From: an uncultured Eubacteriales bacterium
GTDB lineage: Bacteria; Bacillota; Clostridia; Lachnospirales; Anaerotignaceae
Assembly: GCA_900546215.1 (NCBI GenBank)
Contig: URCD01000061.1
Location: forward strand, 1-14,161
Direction: 5' to 3'
Length of the DNA: 14,161 bases
Position 1 is the stretch's first letter. Each line of letters opens with the position of its first letter. Of this stretch, positions 6,856-13,644 are shown in pieces. The notes beneath the pieces were generated by a model. That model saw nothing but the letters and a program-made list of their open reading frames with translations, ran no database searches and was not told the DNA's origin. Made by a program: the position numbers and the translations under genes.

Positions 6856-9300
6856 ATGGAAATTGTATCAAAGGAATCAATAAAAAACGCGGTTGTCGAG
6901 TGCCTTAAAACTCTTTTCAGAAAGACCGTAGACACCGCTACGACCGTTGAGATATATGAAGCGGCTGTTTATGCACTTAGAACGGTTTTTACTGAGAAAT
7001 GGATTAAAACTCATGATGAGTATAAAGAAAAAGATGTAAAAATGGTTTATTATCTTTCAATGGAGTTCCTTATGGGACGCTTTTTCGGAAACGGGGTAAT
7101 GAACCTTCTTATGCATGATACAGTTAAAGAGGCTCTTGAAGAGCTTGGCATAGATTATAATACTATTGAAAATGCCGAGGCTGACCCAGGTCTTGGAAAC
7201 GGAGGTCTTGGCAGACTGGCCGCATGCTTCCTCGACTCTTTGTCAACTATGGAATATCCGGCCTATGGCTGCGGTATAAGATACCATTATGGTATCTTTG
7301 AACAGGCAATAGAAAACGGTTATCAGGTTGAGAAGCCTGATAATTGGCTTGCCAACGGAGACTTCTGGGCTATAAAGCGTTCGGAATATGAGGTAGAGGT
7401 CAAGTTTGGCGGGGATGTAAGAACAGAGATTAAAGAAAACGGAGAGTACAGATTCATACAGGAAAACTACTCGTCTGTAATAGCTGTTCCGTATGATTAT
7501 CCTGTAATTGGTTATGGAAATAATACAGTTAATACACTGCGCCTTTGGGAGGCCAGACCAAAAAATTTCTTTGACCTTAAGTCATTTAATGAGGGAAACT
7601 ACGCCAAAGCTGTTGAGGAACAAAACATTGCAAGCACTATTACAGAGGTGCTTTATCCTGCTGATGAGCATATACAGGGAAAGGAACTGCGTTTAAGACA
7701 GCAGTACTTCTTTATATCCGCTACGGTACAAAGAGTTATTGAGCGCTTTAAAACAACTCACAGTGATTTTAAGGAGCTTCCTGATAAGGTGGCCTTCCAG
7801 CTTAATGACACGCATCCAAGTATTGCGGTTGCCGAGCTTATGAGGGTGCTTGTGGATGAAAATGACGTGCCTTGGGACGAAGCATGGGAAATAACAACCA
7901 AGGTTTGTGCATATACAAACCATACTATTATGTCAGAGGCTTTGGAAAAATGGCCAATTGAGCTTTTCAGCCGCCTTCTTCCCAGAATATATATGATAAT
8001 TGAGGAAATTAACAGACGCTTCTGTATTGAGCTTGTACAGAAATACGGAAATGATCCTATCAGAGTACATGATATGTCAATTATAGCTGACAGCCAGATA
8101 AAAATGGCCTATTTGGCTATAGTGGGAAGCCATTCTGTTAACGGAGTGGCAAAACTGCACAGTGAAATACTTAAGAAGCAGGAGCTTAAAAATTTCTATG
8201 ATTTTTATCCTGATAAATTTAATAATAAGACAAACGGAATAACGCAAAGAAGATGGCTTCTGCACGCTAACAGCTCTCTTGCCTCTCTTATAACCGACAC
8301 AATAGGCGATAATTGGATTACTAACCTTGATGAGCTTAATAAGCTTATTCCATATGCCGATGACAAGGAATTCAGAGATAAGTTTATGGATATTAAGGCT
8401 GAGAACAAAGCCCGACTTGCAGAGTATATAAAAGAGACAAATGGTATTGACGTTAATCCGCAGTCGATATATGATATTCAGGTAAAGAGGCTGCATGAAT
8501 ACAAACGCCAGCTTCTTAATGTAATGCATATAATCAATTTATATTTTAGACTTAAAGAAAATCCCGACATGGATATTGTACCCAGAACATTTATATTTGG
8601 GGCAAAGGCCGCAGCAGGCTACAAAAGGGCTAAGGATATAATAAAACTGATTAATTCAGTTGCTGATGTCGTTAATAGTGACCTAGATGTAAACGGCAGA
8701 ATTAAGGTTGTTTTTATGGCAAATTACTGTGTTACACTAGCGGAAAGGTTAATTCCTGCCGCTGATGTCAGTGAACAGATTTCTACTGCCGGAAAAGAGG
8801 CTTCGGGTACAGGAAATATGAAGTTTATGCTTAACGGAACGGTGACAATAGGCACAATGGATGGCGCCAATGTCGAAATACATGATGAGGTTGGAGAAGA
8901 GAATATTATTATTTTCGGATTATCTTCAGATGAAACTGCTAAAATGAGCAGAGAACACAGCTATAACCCTTGGGATGTGTACCATAGTGACGAAAGAGTG
9001 GCAAGAATTATGGAGTCGCTTGTGGATGGAACATTTTCTCCTAATAACCCTGAGCTATTCAGAGACATATACAATTCACTTTTGGGAAGCAATCGGAGTG
9101 ATGAATACTTTGTTCTGAAGGATTTTGCATCGTATGTTGAAGCGCAGGAGAGGCTTGAAAGAACATATAGAGATAAAGACGGATGGGCAAGGATGGCTGT
9201 CTTAAACACTGCAAAAAGCGGAAAATTTTCCAGTGACAGAACGATACGCGAGTATGCCGATGAAATATGGAACTTAAAACCTCTGCATATTGAATTATAA
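6856..9300 (+). CDS. glgP: Glycogen/maltodextrin (alpha-glucan) phosphorylase
   Basis: This enzyme cleaves alpha-1,4-glucans with phosphate, releasing glucose-1-phosphate, in the cytoplasm. The 814-residue sequence spans the full bacterial enzyme. N-terminal signs are VYYLSMEFLMGR and DPGLGNGGLGRLAACFLDS (glucan phosphorylase core). FQLNDTHPSIAVAELMR and KWPIELFSRLLPRI are in the middle. The pyridoxal-phosphate site EASGTGNMKF has the Schiff-base lysine at about K656, followed by LDGANVE-like IGTMDGANVEIHDEVG. The long regulatory N-terminal extension of animal enzymes is absent, as usual in bacteria. GGGAGG at 6843-6848 precedes the ATG at 6856. Gene content gives no glycogen synthase nearby, so storage glycogen and imported maltodextrin are both possible substrates. 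No terminator follows before the next gene. Confidence 0.96.
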   Translation: MEIVSKESIKNAVVECLKTLFRKTVDTATTVEIYEAAVYALRTVFTEKWIKTHDEYKEKDVKMVYYLSMEFLMGRFFGNGVMNLLMHDTVKEALEELGIDYNTIENAEADPGLGNGGLGRLAACFLDSLSTMEYPAYGCGIRYHYGIFEQAIENGYQVEKPDNWLANGDFWAIKRSEYEVEVKFGGDVRTEIKENGEYRFIQENYSSVIAVPYDYPVIGYGNNTVNTLRLWEARPKNFFDLKSFNEGNYAKAVEEQNIASTITEVLYPADEHIQGKELRLRQQYFFISATVQRVIERFKTTHSDFKELPDKVAFQLNDTHPSIAVAELMRVLVDENDVPWDEAWEITTKVCAYTNHTIMSEALEKWPIELFSRLLPRIYMIIEEINRRFCIELVQKYGNDPIRVHDMSIIADSQIKMAYLAIVGSHSVNGVAKLHSEILKKQELKNFYDFYPDKFNNKTNGITQRRWLLHANSSLASLITDTIGDNWITNLDELNKLIPYADDKEFRDKFMDIKAENKARLAEYIKETNGIDVNPQSIYDIQVKRLHEYKRQLLNVMHIINLYFRLKENPDMDIVPRTFIFGAKAAAGYKRAKDIIKLINSVADVVNSDLDVNGRIKVVFMANYCVTLAERLIPAADVSEQISTAGKEASGTGNMKFMLNGTVTIGTMDGANVEIHDEVGEENIIIFGLSSDETAKMSREHSYNPWDVYHSDERVARIMESLVDGTFSPNNPELFRDIYNSLLGSNRSDEYFVLKDFASYVEAQERLERTYRDKDGWARMAVLNTAKSGKFSSDRTIREYADEIWNLKPLHIEL

Positions 9301-9301
9301 G

Positions 9302-9356
9302 CACTATGACAGGGCCTCCCGCATATAATAACCATATAAGGTTTCGGGAGATAGTG
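9302..9356 (+). promoter_or_regulatory. Nested leader RNA structure masking the ribosome binding site of the 138-residue protein gene
   Basis: Three nested helices can be read directly. P1 pairs CACTAT (9302-9307) with ATAGTG (9351-9356). P2 pairs CTCCCG (9316-9321) with CGGGAG (9345-9350). P3 pairs AACC (9330-9333) with GGTT (9340-9343) around an ATATAA loop. On the 3' side P2 and P1 are continuous, so the whole Shine-Dalgarno element GGGAG (9346-9350) and the bases up to one before the ATG (9358) are paired. The 5' side has two 8-nt bulges (9308-9315 and 9322-9329). This would block translation unless remodelled. No known riboswitch class was recognised. The pairing is seen; regulation is inferred. 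Confidence 0.55.
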
Positions 9357-9357
9357 T

Positions 9358-9774
9358 ATGTATAGTTTCGGCAGAGATTTTGACGAAGGCTTGGAAATAG
9401 ATAATATTTTCAGGGAGTATATTGAACAGAAAAATAATAAGGGATTTCTGGACAGGGCTGAAGCCCTGTCCGGAGATAACTTAGATGTTCAAAAAAGAGT
9501 GTTTGAAGCTGTAAGCTTAAAGCTTATGCCATTTGCAGAGGCCGCGGTAAACGGTATAGAAGCCGCAGGCTTTTTGGATATGGATAACGCTTCGAATGAA
9601 AGGCTTATATCTGCGGCTGCAAAAGATGCATGCGACGCAGCGCTTGGATTTTATAGTCAGTTTGATGAATATAAGGAACTGATGAGGGCATTTGGCGCCA
9701 GACGCTTCCTTATTGAAAAAATATGCTCGGAAATGATCACAGTGGAATTTTTGAGCCGGATTAACTGCATATGA
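9358..9774 (+). CDS. Unrecognised 138-residue helical protein
   Basis: I do not recognise a family. The product is a soluble, mildly acidic protein that looks mostly alpha-helical, with Ala/Glu/Leu-rich stretches (for example residues 44-72 and 82-98), no membrane segment, no signal peptide and no Cys-pair or nucleotide-binding motif. It begins MYSFGRDFDEGLEIDNIF and ends FLSRINCI. Its reality as a gene is supported by a GGGAG ribosome binding site at 9346-9350, 7 nt before the ATG, by codon usage like its neighbours (AGA/AGG arginines, GC-poor third positions), and by its fit between glgP and the tRNA gene. It starts 57 nt after glgP without a terminator between, and its stop is 4 nt from tRNA-Arg. 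The ribosome binding site is inside a leader hairpin and codons 31-38 form another perfect hairpin, which is unusual. Confidence 0.75.
   Translation: MYSFGRDFDEGLEIDNIFREYIEQKNNKGFLDRAEALSGDNLDVQKRVFEAVSLKLMPFAEAAVNGIEAAGFLDMDNASNERLISAAAKDACDAALGFYSQFDEYKELMRAFGARRFLIEKICSEMITVEFLSRINCI
9450..9471 (+). repeat. Perfect 10-bp inverted repeat inside the 138-residue protein gene
   Basis: GGACAGGGCT (9450-9459) and AGCCCTGTCC (9462-9471) are exact reverse complements with GA between. As RNA this gives a 9-bp GC-rich stem with a UGAA tetraloop. It encodes residues around LDRAEALSG. The 3' arm is also exactly complementary, over 8 nt (9463-9470), to the leader bulge at 9308-9315. Confidence 0.7.
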
Positions 9775-9778
9775 TTAA

Positions 9779-9851
9779 ACGTCTTTAGCTCAATGGATAG
9801 AGCGTTCGGCTCCGGACCGAAAGGCTACGGGTTCAATTCCCGTAAGACGTA
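9779..9851 (+). tRNA. tRNA-Arg, anticodon CCG
   Basis: A full cloverleaf can be drawn. The acceptor stem ACGTCTT (9779-9785) pairs with AAGACGT (9844-9850), 7 of 7, with discriminator A9851. The D arm is GCTC/GAGC (9788-9791, 9800-9803). The anticodon stem TTCGG/CCGAA (9805-9809, 9817-9821) encloses the loop CTCCGGA with anticodon CCG at 9812-9814, which reads CGG (arginine). The T arm is ACGGG/CCCGT (9827-9831, 9839-9843) with loop TTCAATT. CCA is not encoded and must be added. The 5' end is only 4 nt after the upstream stop codon, and I see no good promoter placed to start at the tRNA, so it is probably cut from a longer transcript. A terminator follows. Confidence 0.97.
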
Positions 9852-9864
9852 GGAGTTTTTAGAC

Positions 9865-9904
9865 CGCCGCAGATTATGTTTTAACATAACCTGCGGCGTT
9901 TTTT
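9865..9904 (+). terminator. Intrinsic terminator after tRNA-Arg
   Basis: CGCCGCAG (9865-9872) pairs with CTGCGGCG (9891-9898), and after one A-C mismatch the stem continues with TTATGT (9874-9879) pairing ACATAA (9884-9889). Six T follow directly. It ends the tRNA transcript and, as no earlier terminator is seen, perhaps the whole run from 3510. Confidence 0.93.
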
Positions 9905-9905
9905 C

Positions 9906-9928
9906 AGCAATAATTTTTAATAATTGCT
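9906..9928 (+). repeat. AT-rich inverted repeat upstream of the 2-oxoacid oxidoreductase operon
   Basis: AGCAATAATT (9906-9915) and AATAATTGCT (9919-9928) are reverse complements at 9 of 10 positions around TTT. It sits between the tRNA terminator and the operon start at 10001, where an operator could lie. The stretch 9929-10000 is AT-rich; only weak promoter-like hexamers were seen there. Confidence 0.3.
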
Positions 9929-10000
9929 TTAAAGCTTAATAAAGAATCTGTTTTGGTAAATAATAAAATATAGATAATTAAAAATTAAAGGAGACTGTCT

Positions 10001-11083
10001 ATGGATTTGCCAATATTAAATGAAAACGGATATTATGAAATACGGCTGGAAAGCATAGGAGGCTTGGGAGCCAACCTATGTGGTAAAATGCTTGGTGAAC
10101 TGGGTGCAGTATACATGGGCCTTAATTCCGCCAGCTTTTCAAGCTATGGTTCTGAAAAAAGGGGTTCGCCTGTCAAAGCATATATACGCTGGTGCAGCGA
10201 CTCGCACGATATTGGAATAAACAGCCCGGTAGAAAATCCACATATACTTGGGCTTTTCCACGAGGCTATGATTGGGAAAATGTCAGTAACAGCAGGTGTT
10301 TCAGAGGAAACAAAGATCATTATAAATACATCATCTACACCTGATGAAATGAGAGAAAGGCTGAAGCTTTGTGCAGGAGAGGTGTACTGTATTGACGCTC
10401 TCAAAATAGCTATGGAATCTAAAACAAGGATTAACATGGTTATTCTTGGTGCAATAGTTAAGGCAAGCGGATTTATTCCATTGGATTTAACAGTTGAAAT
10501 GGTTAAAGACACTATAGGAAAAAAGTATCCTGAGCTGATTAAAAATAATATTGAAGGTGTAAAAAGAGGATATGAAGAAGCTGTATTTAAGCTTTTTAAG
10601 AATGACGGAAAATACCCTAAGGTTGATTATGAAGAGGTAAAAAACAAATGGGGTTATGAAAATGCTCCTATTGGCGGTGTAAATACGCGATTTGGCAGTA
10701 CAGTGTCAAATGATCTTTCAGCCTCGAGAGAAGGATATATACCGTTATTTATACAGGATAAATGCATAAACTGCGGCCTATGTGATACTACTTGTCCGGA
10801 TATGGTGTTTCAATTTAAACCGGGAGAGTTTAAAGGCCGTCCGGCAATGATAAACACCGGGCTTGATTATCATCACTGTAAGGGCTGCTTGAGATGTGTG
10901 GAGGTATGCCCGACAAATGCATTGGTTGCTGGGAATGAAAGAGAACATGAAAATCCTGAGTGGTTCACAAGAAATAAAGACTTAATAGTTGATAAATTGG
11001 AGTTTGAGGACACAGGTGCAAATTCATGGGTCACAAGCGAGGCGTATTTGGATGAAAAACGTATTGATGGAGGTATCGTTTAA
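10001..11083 (+). CDS. 2-oxoacid:ferredoxin oxidoreductase, fused gamma-delta subunit
   Basis: The 360-residue product joins two subunits of a pyruvate:ferredoxin oxidoreductase-type enzyme. Residues about 10-190 are the gamma domain (IRLESIGGLGANLCGKMLGE, then YGSEKRGSPVKAYIRW, the CoA-handling domain III of this superfamily). Residues about 245-310 are a delta-type ferredoxin domain with two 4Fe-4S motifs: C255, C258, C261, C265 (CINCGLCDTTCP) and C293, C296, C299, C303 (CKGCLRCVEVCP). Electrons should pass from the catalytic subunit through these clusters to ferredoxin. Start: AAGGAG just upstream of the ATG at 10001. The stop TAA overlaps the next ATG by one base (TAATG), so the two polypeptides are tightly coupled. 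Family is firm; the 2-oxoacid used (pyruvate or another) cannot be settled from this chain. Confidence 0.9.
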   Translation: MDLPILNENGYYEIRLESIGGLGANLCGKMLGELGAVYMGLNSASFSSYGSEKRGSPVKAYIRWCSDSHDIGINSPVENPHILGLFHEAMIGKMSVTAGVSEETKIIINTSSTPDEMRERLKLCAGEVYCIDALKIAMESKTRINMVILGAIVKASGFIPLDLTVEMVKDTIGKKYPELIKNNIEGVKRGYEEAVFKLFKNDGKYPKVDYEEVKNKWGYENAPIGGVNTRFGSTVSNDLSASREGYIPLFIQDKCINCGLCDTTCPDMVFQFKPGEFKGRPAMINTGLDYHHCKGCLRCVEVCPTNALVAGNEREHENPEWFTRNKDLIVDKLEFEDTGANSWVTSEAYLDEKRIDGGIV

Positions 11084-13305
11084 TGGAAAAGCAAAAAATT
11101 CTGTTTGAAAGCGGGAACGAGCTGGCGGCGTATGCCGCTAAGCAGATAAACTATCATGTAATGGGGTATTATCCGATAACTCCTTCAACACAAATCGCAG
11201 AATATCTCGACCAAATGAAAGCGGATGGAGAACATGACATATCATTGATTGCGGCTGAAGGAGAGCACAGTGCAGCAGGTATATGCTATGGGGCTTCAAC
11301 AGGTGGAGGCCGGGTATTTAATGCAACAAGCGCTAATGGTCTTTTATACGCTCTTGAACAGCTTCCAGTCCAGTCAGGTACCAGATTTCCTATGGTTATG
11401 AATGTGGCTTGCAGAACAGTATCAGGCCCATTGTGTATAAAGGGAGACCACAGTGACATTATGTATACTCTAAATACAGGATGGATAATATTGTTTGCAA
11501 GCTCTCCGCAGATGGTCTATGACATGAATATTTGTGCCCTTAAAATTGCTGAAGACGTAAAGCTTCCTGTAATTGTAGCGTTTGACGGGTTTTTTACAAG
11601 CCATCAAAAACGTAAATGTTATGTGTTTGAAGACGACCGAACAGTTCAGAATTTTATTGGATCATATAATGCTGAATATTCAGCCCTAGACCTTGAAAAT
11701 CCCGTATCAATAGGCTCATATATGAATGAACCGGATATTCTAAATAATAAATATCAGCTTCATCTGGCTATGGAAAGCGCAAGAAAGGCCATACCTAAGA
11801 TATTTGATGAGTATAAGAATATTTCAGGAAGAGAGATTACAATGGCGGAGGGATATAGAACAGATGATGCTGATGTTGTTTTGTACATTTTAGGGTCAAG
11901 CTATCATACTGCAAAGGTTGCAGTGGATAAGCTGAGAGAAAAAGGGAAAAAGGTCGGCGTTTTTACAACAAACGTACTCCGTCCATATCCTTCTGAGGAG
12001 CTTTTTTCATTGTGCAGAAATTCAAAAAAAATTATAGTGGGAGACAGGCAGGACAGTTACGGAGCCGAAGGAGGAAACCTCTCATTAGAGCTCAAGGCTA
12101 TGCTGCAGGAGTATAAATCGAATGCGGAAGTGTTTTCAAGAGTTTATGGATTAGGCGGAAGGGATTTTTATGAAAAAGAGGCAGAAGAAATGCTGCTTTC
12201 ATGCTATGAAGCGGATTTAAAGAAATTTGATTATATTGGTGTCTATCCTGGAGATAAAAAACTTGAGCCCAGCCAATATTTTAGACCTATAACAGAGAAA
12301 GAGTCAACTCCTGGGCTAACTAAATGTGCGTTTGATAATGGAAAGATGACTGTAAAAGGAGGGCGTGTTAATGAGACGACCGCAATGCCTAAAAGACTTG
12401 CGCCAGGACACGGAGCATGCCCCGGCTGCGGAATACCAGTAAACATTAATTTACTGATGAAGGGCATTGAAGGAAACGTCGTACTGCTGTTTCAGACAGG
12501 ATGCGGAATGGTAGTTACAACAGCTTATCCTAAAACCTCATTTAAAGTACCGTATATTCATAACCTGTTTCAAAACGGCGCCGCTACATTGACTGGACTT
12601 GCTGAAATGTTTAGGCAAAGACAGAAGAGAGGAGAATATCCTGAAGGCGAAATAACCTTTGTCATGGTGAGCGGAGACGGAGGAATGGACATAGGTATGG
12701 GGTCTGCCCTTGGAACAGCGCTGAGAAATAATAAGCTGATTATATTTGAATATGATAACGGCGGATATATGAATACAGGCTATCAGCTTTCATATTCCAC
12801 ACCAAAAGGTGCAAAAAGCTCAACCTCTCATGTTGGAAAAGAGCAGTACGGAAAGACATTTTTTAACAAAGACACCCCAATTATAATGGCCGCTGCTAAT
12901 ATACCATATGTAGCTACTGTAGCTGAATCTAATCCTCTGGATTTTATAAAAAAGGCGGCCAAGGCTAAGGCCTACTCAAATGAATACGGTACGGCGTATT
13001 TAAAGGCACTTTCAGCCTGCCCACTTAACTGGTCAGATAAGCCCAATACAGAAAGAAAGGTTATTGGAGCAGGAGTCGACTGCTGTTATTTCCCGCTTTA
13101 TGAGATAGAAAACGGCATAACCTCTTTGAGCTATAACCCTGAAAGCGCTAATAAAAAAATCACGGTGCTTGACTGGTTTTCTATGATGGGACGTACAAAG
13201 CACTTGACCAACAATAAATACTCAGAAGTAGTAGAAAGTGTACAAAAGGAAATTGATACAAGATGGGAGAGACTGAAGGCTAGAGCTGACAATCCTCTAT
13301 TATAA
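11083..13305 (+). CDS. 2-oxoacid:ferredoxin oxidoreductase, fused alpha-beta (catalytic) subunit
   Basis: The 740-residue product contains the alpha and beta parts of a thiamine-diphosphate, CoA-dependent 2-oxoacid oxidoreductase. Alpha (about 1-385) has YPITPSTQIAE with Thr33, AEGEHSAAG with Glu61, and NVACRTVSGP with Arg111 and then GDHSD; equivalent Thr, Glu and Arg residues in Desulfovibrio pyruvate:ferredoxin oxidoreductase contact substrate or cofactor. It also has the domain II segment GVFTTNVLRPYP. Beta (about 435-740) has HGACPGCG (C446, C449), TGCGM (C474) and ACPLNW (C646), the four ligands expected for the proximal 4Fe-4S cluster, and the diphosphate motif GDGG (531-534) followed by YMNTGYQLSYSTPKGA, which resembles PorB of four-subunit pyruvate synthases. 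Start: GGAGG at 11069-11073 before the ATG at 11083. Pyruvate is the likeliest substrate but not proven. A terminator follows. Confidence 0.92.
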   Translation: MEKQKILFESGNELAAYAAKQINYHVMGYYPITPSTQIAEYLDQMKADGEHDISLIAAEGEHSAAGICYGASTGGGRVFNATSANGLLYALEQLPVQSGTRFPMVMNVACRTVSGPLCIKGDHSDIMYTLNTGWIILFASSPQMVYDMNICALKIAEDVKLPVIVAFDGFFTSHQKRKCYVFEDDRTVQNFIGSYNAEYSALDLENPVSIGSYMNEPDILNNKYQLHLAMESARKAIPKIFDEYKNISGREITMAEGYRTDDADVVLYILGSSYHTAKVAVDKLREKGKKVGVFTTNVLRPYPSEELFSLCRNSKKIIVGDRQDSYGAEGGNLSLELKAMLQEYKSNAEVFSRVYGLGGRDFYEKEAEEMLLSCYEADLKKFDYIGVYPGDKKLEPSQYFRPITEKESTPGLTKCAFDNGKMTVKGGRVNETTAMPKRLAPGHGACPGCGIPVNINLLMKGIEGNVVLLFQTGCGMVVTTAYPKTSFKVPYIHNLFQNGAATLTGLAEMFRQRQKRGEYPEGEITFVMVSGDGGMDIGMGSALGTALRNNKLIIFEYDNGGYMNTGYQLSYSTPKGAKSSTSHVGKEQYGKTFFNKDTPIIMAAANIPYVATVAESNPLDFIKKAAKAKAYSNEYGTAYLKALSACPLNWSDKPNTERKVIGAGVDCCYFPLYEIENGITSLSYNPESANKKITVLDWFSMMGRTKHLTNNKYSEVVESVQKEIDTRWERLKARADNPLL

Positions 13306-13327
13306 TATAAAATGTTTTATCGGATTT

Positions 13328-13357
13328 AAGGCGGAACATATTTATGTCCGCCTTTTT
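13328..13357 (+). terminator. Intrinsic terminator of the oxidoreductase operon
   Basis: AAGGCGGA (13328-13335) pairs with TCCGCCTT (13347-13354); the stem continues with CAT/ATG after a bulged A, and a five-T run follows. It lies 23 nt after the stop codon and also separates this operon from the convergent minus-strand genes. Confidence 0.92.
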
Positions 13358-13416
13358 CAATATATCAAAATAGTTTTAAGATAGTAAGCAATCCTTTATT
13401 ATCACCTAAAGTCATC

Positions 13417-13644
13417 TTATATTAAGTCGTCAATAATTTCTTCAAAATGAATAGGGCTGAGCTGCTGCTTAGTACACAGCAGTGATAAATTTGAAACAAA
13501 GGCCTCGGAAATCGAAATATCAGAAATACGGAATTCTACTGAACAGCAGTTTTCAGTTAAGCGATAAATCTTTATGCCAAAGGAAAAATAATAACCGATA
13601 GCTTTATTGTAACAGCGCTCCTTAATTGGAAGATACAGAAACAA
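13417..13644 (-). CDS. Small DUF6514-like protein
   Basis: The 75-residue product contains YYFSFGIKIY near the start, an ISDISISEAFVSNLSLLC middle and the C-terminal LSPIHFEEIIDDLI (62-75). This arrangement, above all the LSPIH...DDL ending, resembles DUF6514, a small Clostridia family of unknown function; this is recalled similarity and was not searched. Support for it being real: a TTG start at 13644 with GAGGTG 7 nt upstream on the minus strand, inside the end of the XRE gene; the two overlap by 23 nt in different frames, which fits a coupled pair. No membrane segment is present. No clear minus-strand terminator follows. What it does is unknown. Confidence 0.62.
   Translation of the reverse strand: MFLYLPIKERCYNKAIGYYFSFGIKIYRLTENCCSVEFRISDISISEAFVSNLSLLCTKQQLSPIHFEEIIDDLI

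Noticed and set aside
8077..8529. 150-codon open frame on the minus strand within the phosphorylase gene
   Set aside because: It lies wholly antisense to a strongly conserved glgP coding region, has no clear ribosome binding site or recognisable motif, and its composition is what the reverse of AT-rich coding DNA gives.
9324..9329. TATAAT in the leader of the 138-residue protein gene
   Set aside because: The -35 position (9301-9306) reads GCACTA, far from consensus, and the hexamer lies inside the leader hairpin.
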